64,000 nucleotides of DNA, from the NCBI RefSeq assembly GCF_019933155.2, contig NZ_CP082944.1, positions 2,792,001 through 2,856,000 of the forward strand. The letters are read 5' to 3'. Below, piece by piece: positions 37,890 through 46,981 of the stretch (the first letter of the stretch is position 1; each line of letters begins with the position of its first letter). This stretch comes from Metabacillus dongyingensis. GTDB lineage: Bacteria > Bacillota > Bacilli > Bacillales > Bacillaceae. The position numbers and the translations under genes were made by a program. Under the pieces are notes generated by a model. The model searched no databases, was not told where the DNA came from, and saw only the letters and a program-made list of their open reading frames with translations.

Positions 37890-38045
37890 ATGGCGAAGAG
37901 ATATCGGGGTAAAACATTATTAAAAATGGCTTCAAGAGGCCGCGGCACTTGTCCAATATGCGGGACAACACGAATTAAACTGCTCTACCCAAAACTTCAG
38001 ACAGATGGACAGAAGCTTACTGTATGCAAGAAATGCAGAGAATAA
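37890..38045 (+). CDS. Small zinc-ribbon protein
   Basis: 51 residues, strongly basic N-terminus (MAKRYRGKTLLKMASRGRG) followed by CPICG and a second CKKC pair 25 residues later, a four-cysteine zinc ribbon. Ribosome-associated or RNA-binding use is plausible from charge, not shown. RBS CTGGGTG is modest. A CATATAGTA element (37855-37863) resembles the -10 of mother-cell sigma factors (CATANNNTA), hinting at sporulation expression. It lies between cwlS and the MFS gene. Confidence 0.7.
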   Translation: MAKRYRGKTLLKMASRGRGTCPICGTTRIKLLYPKLQTDGQKLTVCKKCRE

Positions 38046-38250
38046 GAAAAGCGGGACCGACTGTTCAGACTCGGGCATCCCGAAAAGTCCGGGTCCGACT
38101 TTCCTGAGGGAAATTGTTCTGGTCAAAGGGATAGGAGGTGGCTCTGGACAATACAGAAAAGCAGAATCGTCCGTTCTGCTCCAAGTCAAAGGGCTATCCG
38201 GGATGGAATCCCCATTAAAGACACGATTACGGTGGACCATATCCTATTCA
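38046..38250. other. Gene-free spacer
   Basis: Just after the zinc-ribbon stop, short GC-rich inverted pieces (GGGACC/GGTCC, CGGGCATCCCG) may form its terminator. No coding sequence is seen in the remainder. Confidence 0.4.
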
Positions 38251-38397
38251 TTTAGCCGAAATCGTTATTTTAATTGCCGAAATTCGATTTTTTCTGGCCA
38301 ATTTCCCGTTTCTATTAGCGGTTTTAAGATTTATTCTGGCTTTTCATTTTTTTCGATTCAGCTGTTTTCTCGTTATAGCAGTTATAATCATTTGAAT
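38251..38397. repeat. Degenerate 21-bp-phased tandem repeat (7 units)
   Basis: Seven consecutive 21-nt units, each with a GC core at position 5-7 (GCC, GCC, GCC, GCG, GCT, then AGC and GTT drifted) in a T-rich background, e.g. TTTAGCCGAAATCG and AATTGCCGAAATTCG. The period equals two helical turns. No open frame spans it. Nothing similar flanks it. Confidence 0.55.
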
Positions 38398-38469
38398 TAA
38401 GCGGAAAGGCTGATAGTTTGGCGCTGACCCCCGCTATTATTAGATATTAAAGAACAGAGAAACGCCGAA

Positions 38470-38500
38470 CAAAAAAAGAGAGGGCTCTCCCCTCTCTTTT
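38470..38500 (-). terminator. MFS gene terminator
   Basis: AAAAGAGAGGGG and CCCTCTCTTTT arms around a 4-nt loop with T run on the minus strand. Confidence 0.85.
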
Positions 38501-39695
38501 ACTTGCTTTCACTTAAATTTCTTACTTCTGTTTTCTGAAAATACTTCATTCCATATAAAACGACCATCGTGAGCGATAATGTTCCAAAGATAAGCACCAT
38601 GAACTGCAGACCGATTGTATCAAGGAACAGGCCCGTTCCGAGGAGAACCACCTGGAACATAACACGATCCAGCATATTTCTAAACGAAAAAAAACGGCCG
38701 TGATATTCTTTTGGAATCTTTGTTTGAAAGATGGTCGAGACAATCGGAAAAAAGCAGCCAACGCCAAGACCGAATACTCCAAATGAGATGAGCGACATCC
38801 ACATGATATCACTAAAGAATAAGCTTAAATGTGCAATTGAAATTAATAGAGCAAAAGCAAAGAGCATGTGAACGGATGAAAAACGATGAGTAATTTTTTT
38901 TACAAAAAAAGCGCCGATCATAAATGCGATTCCTTCAACTGTGTAAAGGAGCCCTTTAATGGACGTGCTGTCCTGAAGCTCGCTTATGTTGATTACCATC
39001 AGATTAAATCCGCCGATAAACAAAACAGGAATGATTGTCAGGACTAGAGCTGTAATGGCAATGGGAGTCGCTTTTAATACAGGAAGAACTTCTTTAAAGC
39101 TGCCGGAGTTCCCCGATTTTGACTGCTCCCTCTTCTCTTCTTTAAAATCAAGCAGAAATGTTGCTCCAAAAAGAATGGCATATGCGGCCATGGACAGTGC
39201 ATAAATCGATGTCAGACTCATAAAGACAAGCAGCGCACCGGCAAGTGCTGTGCCAAGCACTCTCGCCATGGTCGAAACATTCATATGGACCCCATTCATT
39301 TGTATTAAATCCTTGTCCTTTACAATAATAGGTATGACAGCCTGAAGTGCAGGAAAATAGAAGGCTGCAGATAATTGAATACTGATCATAAACAGAATCA
39401 TAAAGAAAAGAGAATCAAATTGTATCGCCATAAACATAAAGACAACGCTGAGCATTCTTCCAAGACCCGAATAAATAAGCACGGTCTTTTTTGAGCAGCT
39501 GTCAATCATTCTGCCGGCAAGAGGACCGACAAGCACCCCTGCAAGCAGACCAATAAAGAGAATAAGAGATTTCATGAAATCAGATGGTACATTTTTTTGC
39601 ATAAATTCCAGGTTTCCGATTATGCCAAACCATAAACCAAGCCCTGCAATAAATTCACCGCTGAGCACAATCCAGACATTTTTATTTTTCCACAT
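38499..39695 (-). CDS. MFS transporter
   Basis: 398 residues, twelve hydrophobic segments, with the MFS loop 2-3 motif as GPLAGRMIDSCSKK (~60-73). It resembles the Bacillus efflux group often labelled macrolide or multidrug exporters (SalX/MefA-like), where the substrate is unknown. GGAGA before ATG 39695 sets the start; the frame is open further upstream but has no RBS and includes the 3' side of another terminator. Monocistronic. Confidence 0.82.
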   Translation of the reverse strand: MWKNKNVWIVLSGEFIAGLGLWFGIIGNLEFMQKNVPSDFMKSLILFIGLLAGVLVGPLAGRMIDSCSKKTVLIYSGLGRMLSVVFMFMAIQFDSLFFMILFMISIQLSAAFYFPALQAVIPIIVKDKDLIQMNGVHMNVSTMARVLGTALAGALLVFMSLTSIYALSMAAYAILFGATFLLDFKEEKREQSKSGNSGSFKEVLPVLKATPIAITALVLTIIPVLFIGGFNLMVINISELQDSTSIKGLLYTVEGIAFMIGAFFVKKITHRFSSVHMLFAFALLISIAHLSLFFSDIMWMSLISFGVFGLGVGCFFPIVSTIFQTKIPKEYHGRFFSFRNMLDRVMFQVVLLGTGLFLDTIGLQFMVLIFGTLSLTMVVLYGMKYFQKTEVRNLSESK

Positions 39696-39779
39696 GGCGT
39701 TGTCTCCATTTTCTGTTTTATTCACTATTTCTACTATAGCACCGCTGCAATTATTTCGCCTAGCGAAACTTTTTGCAGT

Positions 39780-39806
39780 CAAAAAAAAGCCCCTTTAAGG
39801 GACCCG
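39780..39806 (-). terminator. Purine permease terminator
   Basis: GTCCCTT/AAGGGGC stem with nine T on the minus strand. Confidence 0.8.
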
Positions 39807-41141
39807 CTAAATCATTGTATAGAAATTTATTAAAAAGGCTGCAGTAATGATATACATCATCCAGTGAAGTTCTTTTGTTCTCCCGGTAAAAACCTTTAAT
39901 AATGTGTATGAGATAAAACCGAACGCTACACCTTCTGCAATACTGAATGTTAATGGCATCATAATGAAGGTTAAAAATGCCGGGATCAATTCGGTCAAAT
40001 CATCAAAATGGATTTCCTTCAGTTCTGTCATCATAAATGCTCCAATGATTATTAAAACTGGAGCTGTCGCAGCGTTTGGGATGTATTGAATCAGAGGCGT
40101 AAATAAAAGAGTCAGCAAAAACAGCAGAGCAGCAAATACTGCTTTTAAGCCAGTTCTTCCTCCTTCCGCAATTCCGGTTGCATTTTCAATATAGGTATTC
40201 ATGGCTGTACTTCCAAACACCGCACTGATCATTGTGCCGAGTGCTCCGGTCGTCAATGCACGTTTCATATTAGGTGTTTCGTCATTTTCATCATTCAGAT
40301 TCGCTTTTTTTGTTAATCCGATCAAGGTAGCCAATGTATCAAATAATTCTACGATAGTAAATGAAAAGATGACTGAGAAAATACCATATCCGATCGCAGC
40401 CATAATATCAAGCTTCATAAACGTTAATTCAACTGATGGCCAGTCAAAGGAAATAATATCGTCTGGAGAATTTGGCACAGGCGAGTGGCCGATCAGCATG
40501 GACAATGCCGAAATGACAAAGATGCTTAAGATCAAACCGCCTCTAATATTTCTGGATACAAGCACAGATGCAAGGATCAATCCTAACAGCGCAAGCCATG
40601 TTCCCTGATCTGCAATGTTTCCGAGTGCAACGTAGGTTGCATCATCTGGAACAATGATGCCGCCGTTTTTAAGGCCGATAAAAGCAACAAATAATCCGAT
40701 TCCTGCAGTAATAGAAGCTTTCAATGTTTTAGGAATAGCTGCGACAACTTTTGAACTGACTCCTGTAACAGATAATAGAAAGAAAACAAAACCTGAGATA
40801 AATACAGCCCCAAGAGCGGTTTCCCAAGATAATCCCTGGCCAAGGACGACGGTATATGTAAAAAAGGCATTTAACCCCATTCCCGGTCCAATGACAATCG
40901 GCAGGTTTGCCCACAACCCCATTAATAGTGTTGTTATGACAATAGCTAAAATTGTACCTGCAAGTGCTGCTTCCTTTGGCATCCCAGCTTCAGATAAGAT
41001 AATCGGGTTAACAAGGATGATGTAGCTGACCGTCATAAATGTTGTCAGGGCCGCAATAAATTCCGTTTTCACTGTTGTTTGCCGTTCATCTAAACGGAAA
41101 AACGAGTTTAAAAACGAAAGCAGGTTTTTCTTGTCTTGCAT
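39807..41141 (-). CDS. pbuG: NCS2/AzgA-type guanine-hypoxanthine permease
   Basis: 444 residues, about 12-14 membrane helices, AzgA-like branch of NCS2. Signatures: the N-terminal FFRLDERQTTVKTEFIAALTTF, GPGMGLNAFFTY, and TVVELFDTLATLIGLTKKANL. B. subtilis PbuG and PbuO are alike; which one is not certain, so the symbol is tentative. ATG 41141 is preceded by AGGAGGAAG. A purine riboswitch, which controls pbuG in B. subtilis, was looked for in the leader and not seen. Confidence 0.85.
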   Translation of the reverse strand: MQDKKNLLSFLNSFFRLDERQTTVKTEFIAALTTFMTVSYIILVNPIILSEAGMPKEAALAGTILAIVITTLLMGLWANLPIVIGPGMGLNAFFTYTVVLGQGLSWETALGAVFISGFVFFLLSVTGVSSKVVAAIPKTLKASITAGIGLFVAFIGLKNGGIIVPDDATYVALGNIADQGTWLALLGLILASVLVSRNIRGGLILSIFVISALSMLIGHSPVPNSPDDIISFDWPSVELTFMKLDIMAAIGYGIFSVIFSFTIVELFDTLATLIGLTKKANLNDENDETPNMKRALTTGALGTMISAVFGSTAMNTYIENATGIAEGGRTGLKAVFAALLFLLTLLFTPLIQYIPNAATAPVLIIIGAFMMTELKEIHFDDLTELIPAFLTFIMMPLTFSIAEGVAFGFISYTLLKVFTGRTKELHWMMYIITAAFLINFYTMI

Positions 41142-41267
41142 TTGTTCTTCCTCCTCATAAATAGAAGAGCGCTGTCTTATCATGCTGATGGCTGAAGCAA
41201 ATAATGAAGGCATAGCTCATATAGTAAAAACTACATTATAAATGATTTTTTTTAATATGAGAAGCTT

Positions 41268-41870
41268 TTATTCAGAGCTGAACGGATACAGCCCGCCATT
41301 TATGGCAAATGACATCTTCCCCGTTTCTTCTGATACGACAAGCGCTATTGCATCTGTTGATTCTGTTATGCCAATAGCAGCGCGGTGCCTTGTACCAATC
41401 TTGGCATCTGCGGTTTTAGTAGAAAGCGGAAGGACATTTGCTGCAGAAATGATTTTAGTACCGGAAACAAGCACAGCTCCATCATGCAGAGAATTCCCAG
41501 GATAGAAAATACTTTCAAGCAATGACGCAGATAAATAAGCATCAATCGGCACACCGTTTTTAAGAAAAGAGACAAGTTGGTCGTTTCTCTCTATCACAAT
41601 CAAACCTCCGTGTTTTTGAGCAGACAGATGCTGAATGACTTTTGAGAGTATGGCATAATGCGGAGTGTACTCTGATAAATAAGACTGCAAGTAAAAGGAT
41701 GACGCCTGCGACTGCAGCTGCTGAAAAATCTTATGCAGATCTTCAAGCTCACAAAGCAGACAATGGTCTTTCTCTTGTAGAGAATTCATAAGCTGCATAG
41801 ATTCATCAATGATGTTTCCCAGCTGGTCATAAATGAGTTTTTTAATAGGATCCATTATTTCTTTTTTCAA
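41268..41870 (-). CDS. cdaS: Diadenylate cyclase CdaS (sporulation-type)
   Basis: About 200 residues: two N-terminal helices (~1-60, autoinhibitory in CdaS) followed by the DAC domain with DGA (LHDGAVLVSG) and RHR (GTRHRAAIG) motifs. It makes c-di-AMP from two ATP. No membrane helices, unlike CdaA, and no DNA-binding domain, unlike DisA, so it is the sporulation-specific CdaS (YojJ), also supported by synteny. Start is uncertain: TTG 41870 has GAGAGGAG upstream; ATG 41855 has a weak RBS. Confidence 0.9.
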   Translation of the reverse strand: MKKEIMDPIKKLIYDQLGNIIDESMQLMNSLQEKDHCLLCELEDLHKIFQQLQSQASSFYLQSYLSEYTPHYAILSKVIQHLSAQKHGGLIVIERNDQLVSFLKNGVPIDAYLSASLLESIFYPGNSLHDGAVLVSGTKIISAANVLPLSTKTADAKIGTRHRAAIGITESTDAIALVVSEETGKMSFAINGGLYPFSSE

Positions 41871-42152
41871 AGACTTTCTGCTCCTCTCCCTGTATAACAT
41901 CGCTTATTTTATTGTTTGAAAAATCTCTGCATTCCATGCAATAATTTTCCATCTGAGGTTCATACTACTAGAAAATCGGAAGTTCTTGGTCAGCTTCGAA
42001 AGGTAAATAAGGTTCCGATTTGAAAACTTTTTTGACGGTGCCAGACAAAGGAGTTATGCGCTGGAGCTGAACATCACAGCGCAATATTTTCATACTTAAG
42101 CTATGTCTTAAAATAGCAGCTTTGATCCAGCTGCGATATGGAGGTTTGATTC

Positions 42153-42272
42153 ATGACGACAGTTAAAATTTTTCAATACCTTTTTTCAGGATTAGGTGTA
42201 ATGATTTTAAGTTATTTTTATTATCAAATGTTTAAGCCCGAGAAAAAAGAGCTTGAGGAGAAGTCGAAATAG
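42153..42272 (+). CDS. 39-residue single-pass membrane peptide
   Basis: MTTVKIFQYLFSGLGVMILS starts a protein with one hydrophobic helix and a charged tail KPEKKELEEKSK. RBS GGAGG (42140-42144) 8 nt upstream is strong. It precedes the MATE transporter gene by 63 nt and might be co-transcribed. No family recognised; the topology resembles small stress or transporter-associated peptides. Confidence 0.6.
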   Translation: MTTVKIFQYLFSGLGVMILSYFYYQMFKPEKKELEEKSK

Positions 42273-42335
42273 TCACGGGATCCATTTTTCATGTTATAAT
42301 TCTTTCGTTACTCTAAGAAAACGAGGATATTTAAC

Positions 42336-43703
42336 ATGAAACAAACCTTTACTCTTTGGGAGAAAGGCAAGCAATTTTCTCTCATCCTTTTGCCGATTTT
42401 GATTACACAGCTCTCACTTTATTCAATGAATTTTTTTGATACGACCATGTCAGGAAAAGTAAGCCCCGGAGATCTTGCAGGTGTAGCAATTGGATCAAGT
42501 ATCTGGGTGCCTGTCTATACGGGACTAAGCGGTATCCTGCTTGCAGTTACTCCGATTGTTTCACAGTATGTTGGTGCAAAACAGAAGGAGAAAATCCCTT
42601 ATACAGTTATTCAAGGCTTGTACCTTTCTGTATTGTTGTCAATTATAGTGGGAGTTATCGGTATTTTTGTCATTGATCCAATATTAAATTCAATGTCACT
42701 GGAGGACCATGTCAGAGAGACGGCTAAATTTTATCTGGCTGCTTTGGCTTTTGGAATTTTGCCTCTCTTTGCATATAATGTTTTGCGCTGTTTTATTGAT
42801 GCTCTTGGATTTACGAGAATATCAATGTTCATCACATTATTATCTCTGCCCATCAATGTTGTATTTAATTATTTATTTATTTTTGGGAAGTTCGGTTTTC
42901 CTGCTCTTGGCGGTGTAGGATCTGGTGTTGCTTCAACTATTACATACTGGTGTATTTTTCTGATCTCCGCTTTTGTCATAGTGAAAAAGCAGCCTTTTGT
43001 GGACTATGGTATTTTTAAGAAATTGTACAGCGCTTCAGCAAAAGCCTGGCTTAGTCTATTAAAAATCGGAATCCCTATAGGAATCGCAATATTCTTTGAA
43101 ACCAGCATTTTTGCAGCCGTTACCTTATTAATGAGCAATTACGATACGGTCACGATTGCCTCCCATCAAATCGCCATTAACTTTGCCTCTCTTCTGTATA
43201 TGCTTCCGCTGAGTATTTCAATGGCGCTAACGATTGTCGTCGGATTTGAAGTTGGAGCGAAACGATACAGGGATGCAAAGCAGTACAGTTATTTAGGGAT
43301 TGTCATGGCTGTTATCCTGTCGCTTATTACCGCAGCGGTTATCTATTTCTTAAGAAATGAAATTGCAGCGATCTATACGAATGAAGACATTGTAATAAAA
43401 CTCTCGGCACAGTTTTTGATTTATGCGATTTTCTTTCAGCTCTCAGATGCAATTGCCGCCCCTATTCAAGGAGCGCTGCGTGGCTATAAAGATGTAAATG
43501 TCACCTTGTTGATGGCGCTTGTTTCTTACTGGGTTATAGGACTTCCAACAGGATATTTGCTTGCAAACAATACGTCTTTTATGGCTTTCGGATACTGGAT
43601 TGGCTTGATAGCGGGCCTTGCCGCTGCCGCATTAGCGCTGTCTTCAAGGCTGTGGTTTATTCAAAATAAGGTTTATACGCTTAGTGAAAAACAAAAAGGA
43701 TAA
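42336..43703 (+). CDS. yojI: MATE-family efflux transporter (YojI)
   Basis: 455 residues, twelve helices, NorM-type MATE protein exchanging Na+ or H+ for cationic drugs. N-terminal [20 protein letters not shown] and the repeat-two [21 protein letters not shown] motifs are present. Length and place next to bshB2-yojF match B. subtilis YojI (norM/mepA). RBS is modest (ACGAGGA). Followed by two terminators. Confidence 0.9.
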   Translation: MKQTFTLWEKGKQFSLILLPILITQLSLYSMNFFDTTMSGKVSPGDLAGVAIGSSIWVPVYTGLSGILLAVTPIVSQYVGAKQKEKIPYTVIQGLYLSVLLSIIVGVIGIFVIDPILNSMSLEDHVRETAKFYLAALAFGILPLFAYNVLRCFIDALGFTRISMFITLLSLPINVVFNYLFIFGKFGFPALGGVGSGVASTITYWCIFLISAFVIVKKQPFVDYGIFKKLYSASAKAWLSLLKIGIPIGIAIFFETSIFAAVTLLMSNYDTVTIASHQIAINFASLLYMLPLSISMALTIVVGFEVGAKRYRDAKQYSYLGIVMAVILSLITAAVIYFLRNEIAAIYTNEDIVIKLSAQFLIYAIFFQLSDAIAAPIQGALRGYKDVNVTLLMALVSYWVIGLPTGYLLANNTSFMAFGYWIGLIAGLAAAALALSSRLWFIQNKVYTLSEKQKG

Positions 43704-43718
43704 ACCTATAATATTAAG

Positions 43719-43756
43719 AAAGATGATCTCAAATATACAGAGGTCATCTTTTTTAT
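43719..43756 (+). terminator. Terminator of the MATE gene
   Basis: AAGATGATCTC/GAGGTCATCTT stem with six T. Confidence 0.8.
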
Positions 43757-43771
43757 AGCGTATTTCAGGCA

Positions 43772-43804
43772 TAAAAAAACGAGTGACTTCTCACTCGTTT
43801 TTTA
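43772..43804. terminator. Bidirectional terminator before bshB2 end
   Basis: AAAAACGAGTGA/TCACTCGTTTTT stem, 4-nt loop; T runs on both strands. Confidence 0.85.
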
Positions 43805-43827
43805 TGATCGCAACAGCTTCTCGTTGA

Positions 43828-44493
43828 TCAGTCATTCCAATTATAAGTCCAGAAAATCTCCTGCTCCACCCAATGCATGACTTCTGGGTCTTTGTTTTTG
43901 AACTTTTCTTCCATTTGCTTAAGCATTCCTTCTGTCTGGCTGCGATGAGCGCGCAATGCATTTAATTTCATTTCGGCTACGCTTGAGATATCAATTGTGA
44001 CATCGTGCTCGCCAAGCACCTCTTCCCGGTTTCTTGTGATGGCAACACAGTAAGTCTCAGGGCGGTCTTCAGACGGCATTCTGCTTAATGCGCGAATGGT
44101 TGCAGCACCGGTAGCATCATGATCAGGATGAACGCCATGTCCAGGGTAAAACGTGACAACAAGGGTAGGCTTCACTTCTTGAATGATTTCTTCAATAATA
44201 TCTGCAAAACGGTCGATGTCTTCAAATTCAAGTGTTTTGTCACGCAGACCAAGCATTCTTAAATCCTGAACATCAAGGGCATCACATGCATCTCTTAGTT
44301 CTTTTTTACGGATTTCGGGCAGGATCTCCCGATTGGCAAACAAAGGATTTCCCATGTTTCTTCCCATCTGGCCAAGTGTTGCGCAAGCATAGGTAACAGG
44401 AATTCCTTCTTTACGTTTTAATGACATTAAACCCCCAACTCCAAATGACTCGTCATCCGGGTGAGGCAGAACAACTAATACATGCTCTCTCAT
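43828..44493 (-). CDS. bshB2: Bacillithiol biosynthesis deacetylase BshB2
   Basis: About 221 residues, LmbE-like zinc deacetylase. Metal ligands HPDDE near the N-terminus (~9-13) and HPDHDATG (~114) are intact. It removes acetyl from GlcNAc-malate in bacillithiol synthesis and may also act on bacillithiol S-conjugates. ATG 44493 fits GGGAG better than ATG 44499. It is the last gene of a three-gene operon with yojF. Confidence 0.93.
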   Translation of the reverse strand: MREHVLVVLPHPDDESFGVGGLMSLKRKEGIPVTYACATLGQMGRNMGNPLFANREILPEIRKKELRDACDALDVQDLRMLGLRDKTLEFEDIDRFADIIEEIIQEVKPTLVVTFYPGHGVHPDHDATGAATIRALSRMPSEDRPETYCVAITRNREEVLGEHDVTIDISSVAEMKLNALRAHRSQTEGMLKQMEEKFKNKDPEVMHWVEQEIFWTYNWND

Positions 44494-44508
44494 TTTCATT
44501 CTCCCTTT

Positions 44509-44859
44509 CTACTCAGCAAACGGAGTCTCGCTGATTTGAAGCGCAATGGCAAGCTTTCCTTCGCGGTCATGCCCTGCCATCAGCAGCTGATTCTTTTCAT
44601 TGTACACCCAGTCTGTAAGGCCTTCTGCATAAATCCACCCGTGATCTATTTTGAGTCCGACACGGTAAGGACCCTGTCCGGTGATTTTTGCCTGGTTAAA
44701 GGAAACTTTTGCATTTCTGATAAAAGCCACAACTGTCATATTATTTTCATTCATGTGGGCAGAATAAGCGCCTGTCGTCGTTTCCAGGTGAACATAAACT
44801 TCCTTATTCACCAGAACGTCTAAATGTTTCTGAATATCATCTTTCGTAATGGGGACCAT
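44509..44859 (-). CDS. yojF: YojF (DUF1806), bacillithiol operon partner
   Basis: 116 residues, the DUF1806 family (VPITKDDIQKHLDVLVNKEV... GAYSAHMNENNMTV). It is regularly next to bshB2; function unknown, perhaps modulating the deacetylase. RBS AAGGAGCAGG. The bshB2 start follows after 15 nt. Confidence 0.88.
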   Translation of the reverse strand: MVPITKDDIQKHLDVLVNKEVYVHLETTTGAYSAHMNENNMTVVAFIRNAKVSFNQAKITGQGPYRVGLKIDHGWIYAEGLTDWVYNEKNQLLMAGHDREGKLAIALQISETPFAE

Positions 44860-44872
44860 CTTCCTGCTCCTT

Positions 44873-45145
44873 TTATGTAGATTGTTTGATTTCTTCATAC
44901 ACTTTTATATGCAGGTCAATCAAGGACATCTTTTCCTGATTGCCGAGTGTGGACATTGAAATCCGTTTGACTGCTGAAAAAAACTTCTGCTCTGTATTTT
45001 TCCGCAGGCGCGGATGCGTCATTTCATCCTGCAGATCAATTTTAATGGCGCCGAGAAGTGTCTGCATGTCATCACCACTGACCTCAAGCTGCCGATTTGA
45101 CCAAAGCTTCCGGTATACCTCTAAAAGCTTGCGGTTCTCCGTCAT
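44873..45145 (-). CDS. Small helical protein heading the yojF-bshB2 operon
   Basis: 90 residues, highly charged and predicted all-helical (ENRKLLEVYRKLWSNRQLEV... KMSLIDLHIKVYEEIKQS). No family recognised and no metal motif. Its stop lies 13 nt before the yojF start, so the three genes form one transcript. Good candidate for an uncharacterised helper of bacillithiol metabolism, by position only. Confidence 0.7.
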   Translation of the reverse strand: MTENRKLLEVYRKLWSNRQLEVSGDDMQTLLGAIKIDLQDEMTHPRLRKNTEQKFFSAVKRISMSTLGNQEKMSLIDLHIKVYEEIKQST

Positions 45146-45205
45146 CTCCTGTCATCATCCCTTTCCTGACTCTCTTATTGTATACTGAAAAATCATTTCA
45201 ATGAA

Positions 45206-45236
45206 AGAAAAAAGCCTTACACAAGGCAGGCTGTTT
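45206..45236 (-). terminator. rarD-like gene terminator
   Basis: GCCTTGTGTAAGGC hairpin with six T on the minus strand, at the 3' end of the permease gene. Confidence 0.75.
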
Positions 45237-46177
45237 TACATTTCCATCGTTTTCTTTTTTTTCAGCTTCCATGCATTTTCCTTCATTCCTCTTACGTGTG
45301 AAAAGGAGAAAAGCACAAGTGCACTCCAAATTAAGGAAAACGTAATGATTTCTGTACTAGTAAACGATTCATTATAAATTAAAACTCCAAGTAAGAGGGT
45401 GATGGTTGGTGCGATATATTGCAGAATTCCAACCATAAATAACGGAATATGCTGTGCTCCTTTTGCAAACAGCAGCAATGGAACCGCCGTTACGATTCCC
45501 GCTCCGATTAAGAATGCATTCGTTCCTAAACTCCATTCAAAAAATGCTGACTCTCCCTTATTTGCAATCACTGCTAAATAAATCAGGGCAACAGGCATGA
45601 CCATCATTGTCTCCAGTGTAAGCCCAATTGAAGCATTTAATTTGGTTACTTTTTTGGTTAAACCGTAAAAACCAAAGCTCATTGCAAGAATGATCGCTAC
45701 AAATGGAAACCTGCCATATTGCATCGTCATGAAAAGAACACCCGCCGCAGCAAGGATAAATGAAGCATATTGCCATTTATTGAGCCGTTCTTTTAAAAAC
45801 ACCATACCAAGGAGAACGCTGATTAAAGGATTAATATAATACCCTAAGCTCGTTTCCAGGATATGATCATTATTTACAGCCCATATGTAAAGGAACCAGT
45901 TAATGCTGATCAGAACCGATGACAGGATTAGTGAAACCAGGAGCAGAGGTTTTTTCAGCATTCTTTTGCAAACTTCCAGCAGCTGGTCCCACTGTTTATT
46001 AATTTGTATCAGGCTCATCATAAAAAGGAATGACCAAAACACTCGGTGTGCCAGGATTTCTTCAGCCCCGACTTGATCGATCAGCTTCCAATAAACCGGA
46101 AGGATACCCCATAAAAAATAGGCTAATGCTGTGTGCATCAGGCCTGTGCGATATATATCTGGATTTCTTTGCTCCAT
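45236..46177 (-). CDS. yojE: EamA/RarD-type transporter (YojE)
   Basis: 313 residues with ten transmembrane helices, RarD branch of the DMT superfamily (YFLWGILPVYWKLIDQVGAEEILAHR at the start; the family signature is the W-G-..P.Y-K pattern). The substrate is unknown. Place next to yojF/bshB2 matches B. subtilis YojE. Monocistronic. Confidence 0.88.
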   Translation of the reverse strand: MEQRNPDIYRTGLMHTALAYFLWGILPVYWKLIDQVGAEEILAHRVFWSFLFMMSLIQINKQWDQLLEVCKRMLKKPLLLVSLILSSVLISINWFLYIWAVNNDHILETSLGYYINPLISVLLGMVFLKERLNKWQYASFILAAAGVLFMTMQYGRFPFVAIILAMSFGFYGLTKKVTKLNASIGLTLETMMVMPVALIYLAVIANKGESAFFEWSLGTNAFLIGAGIVTAVPLLLFAKGAQHIPLFMVGILQYIAPTITLLLGVLIYNESFTSTEIITFSLIWSALVLFSFSHVRGMKENAWKLKKKKTMEM

Positions 46178-46313
46178 TTTACAGCACCATCCTTTTCAAA
46201 ACTCCATGCTCATTATAATCCCGATACAAGGTTTTCTACAAGAAAAAAAACTTAACCAAGACCCACCCTTATACATATAGTGAATTATAAATGCAAAAAA
46301 GGGCGTGAAAATC

Positions 46314-46790
46314 ATGTTTCCCTGGAAAAAAAACTTTCCATTTAATCAATCCGGACAAATGTCTGATCATTTTAAAAATATGAACCCTAAAAATGTTGAA
46401 GACTATATTCAAAATGTCATGGGAAATGTTTTCGGCGAGGGCTTTCCCCAGCAGTTTCCTTTTCAGGGCAATATGGCAGGAAATATGGCGGATCACACCA
46501 AACATACTCCTGCAAATCAGGGCAGTACAGAGCTGTTTGAAACGAACGACCACATCTTCGTCAAAGTGCAGACTTCAGAAGAACAGCTTGAAAATCTTCG
46601 AATACAGCACAGCAGCAATCAGCTTTTCATTTTGAACTTCCCTTCAATGGGTGAACAGAAAAAACTCGTCCTTCCTTCCCTAGTTAAGCGTAAAGGTACA
46701 AAAGCATCTTACCGGAATGGAATTCTTGAAATAAAATTTCATAAGAATGAGGACCTGCAAATATCCGAGATTGAAATCACTCAAAATTAA
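46314..46790 (+). CDS. Hsp20/alpha-crystallin-like protein, possibly spore-associated
   Basis: About 158 residues. A Gln/Asn/Phe-rich N-terminal arm is followed by an alpha-crystallin-like beta sandwich (ELFETNDHIFVKVQTSEEQLENLRI ... YRNGILEIKFHK). This resembles the diverged sHSP-like proteins of Bacillus spores and germination (GerT, CotM, CotP). The C-terminal I-x-I motif is present as EIEI. RBS AAGGGCGTG. Molecular role uncertain. Confidence 0.72.
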   Translation: MFPWKKNFPFNQSGQMSDHFKNMNPKNVEDYIQNVMGNVFGEGFPQQFPFQGNMAGNMADHTKHTPANQGSTELFETNDHIFVKVQTSEEQLENLRIQHSSNQLFILNFPSMGEQKKLVLPSLVKRKGTKASYRNGILEIKFHKNEDLQISEIEITQN

Positions 46791-46924
46791 CAGACTGTGT
46801 GGAATTTTGGCATCTTATGTGCTGAAATCTGTAATTTATAAACCGATTTGTATTTAATCTACCTGTTTCCATCATTCATCTATTTGTAAATTTATCTATC
46901 CAAATAATAGATTTATTACAAAAC

Positions 46925-46956
46925 AATGGACCAGAGAGCCTGCTCTGGTCCATTTC
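46925..46956. terminator. Bidirectional terminator
   Basis: AATGGACCAGAG pairs with CTCTGGTCCATT; T-rich on both strands. It separates the sHSP-like gene and the convergent Gly/Tyr-rich gene. Confidence 0.8.
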
Positions 46957-46981
46957 TATTATGCTTTTTATATTGTTCTTT

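Noticed and set aside
41142..41267. Purine riboswitch in the pbuG leader
   Set aside because: No conserved aptamer junction sequence or terminator hairpin seen.
42030..42045. Dispersed REP-like piece (GGTGCCAGACA) and a similar one at 51140 (GCCAGACACCG)
   Set aside because: Too short and without the paired arm to call a repeat element.
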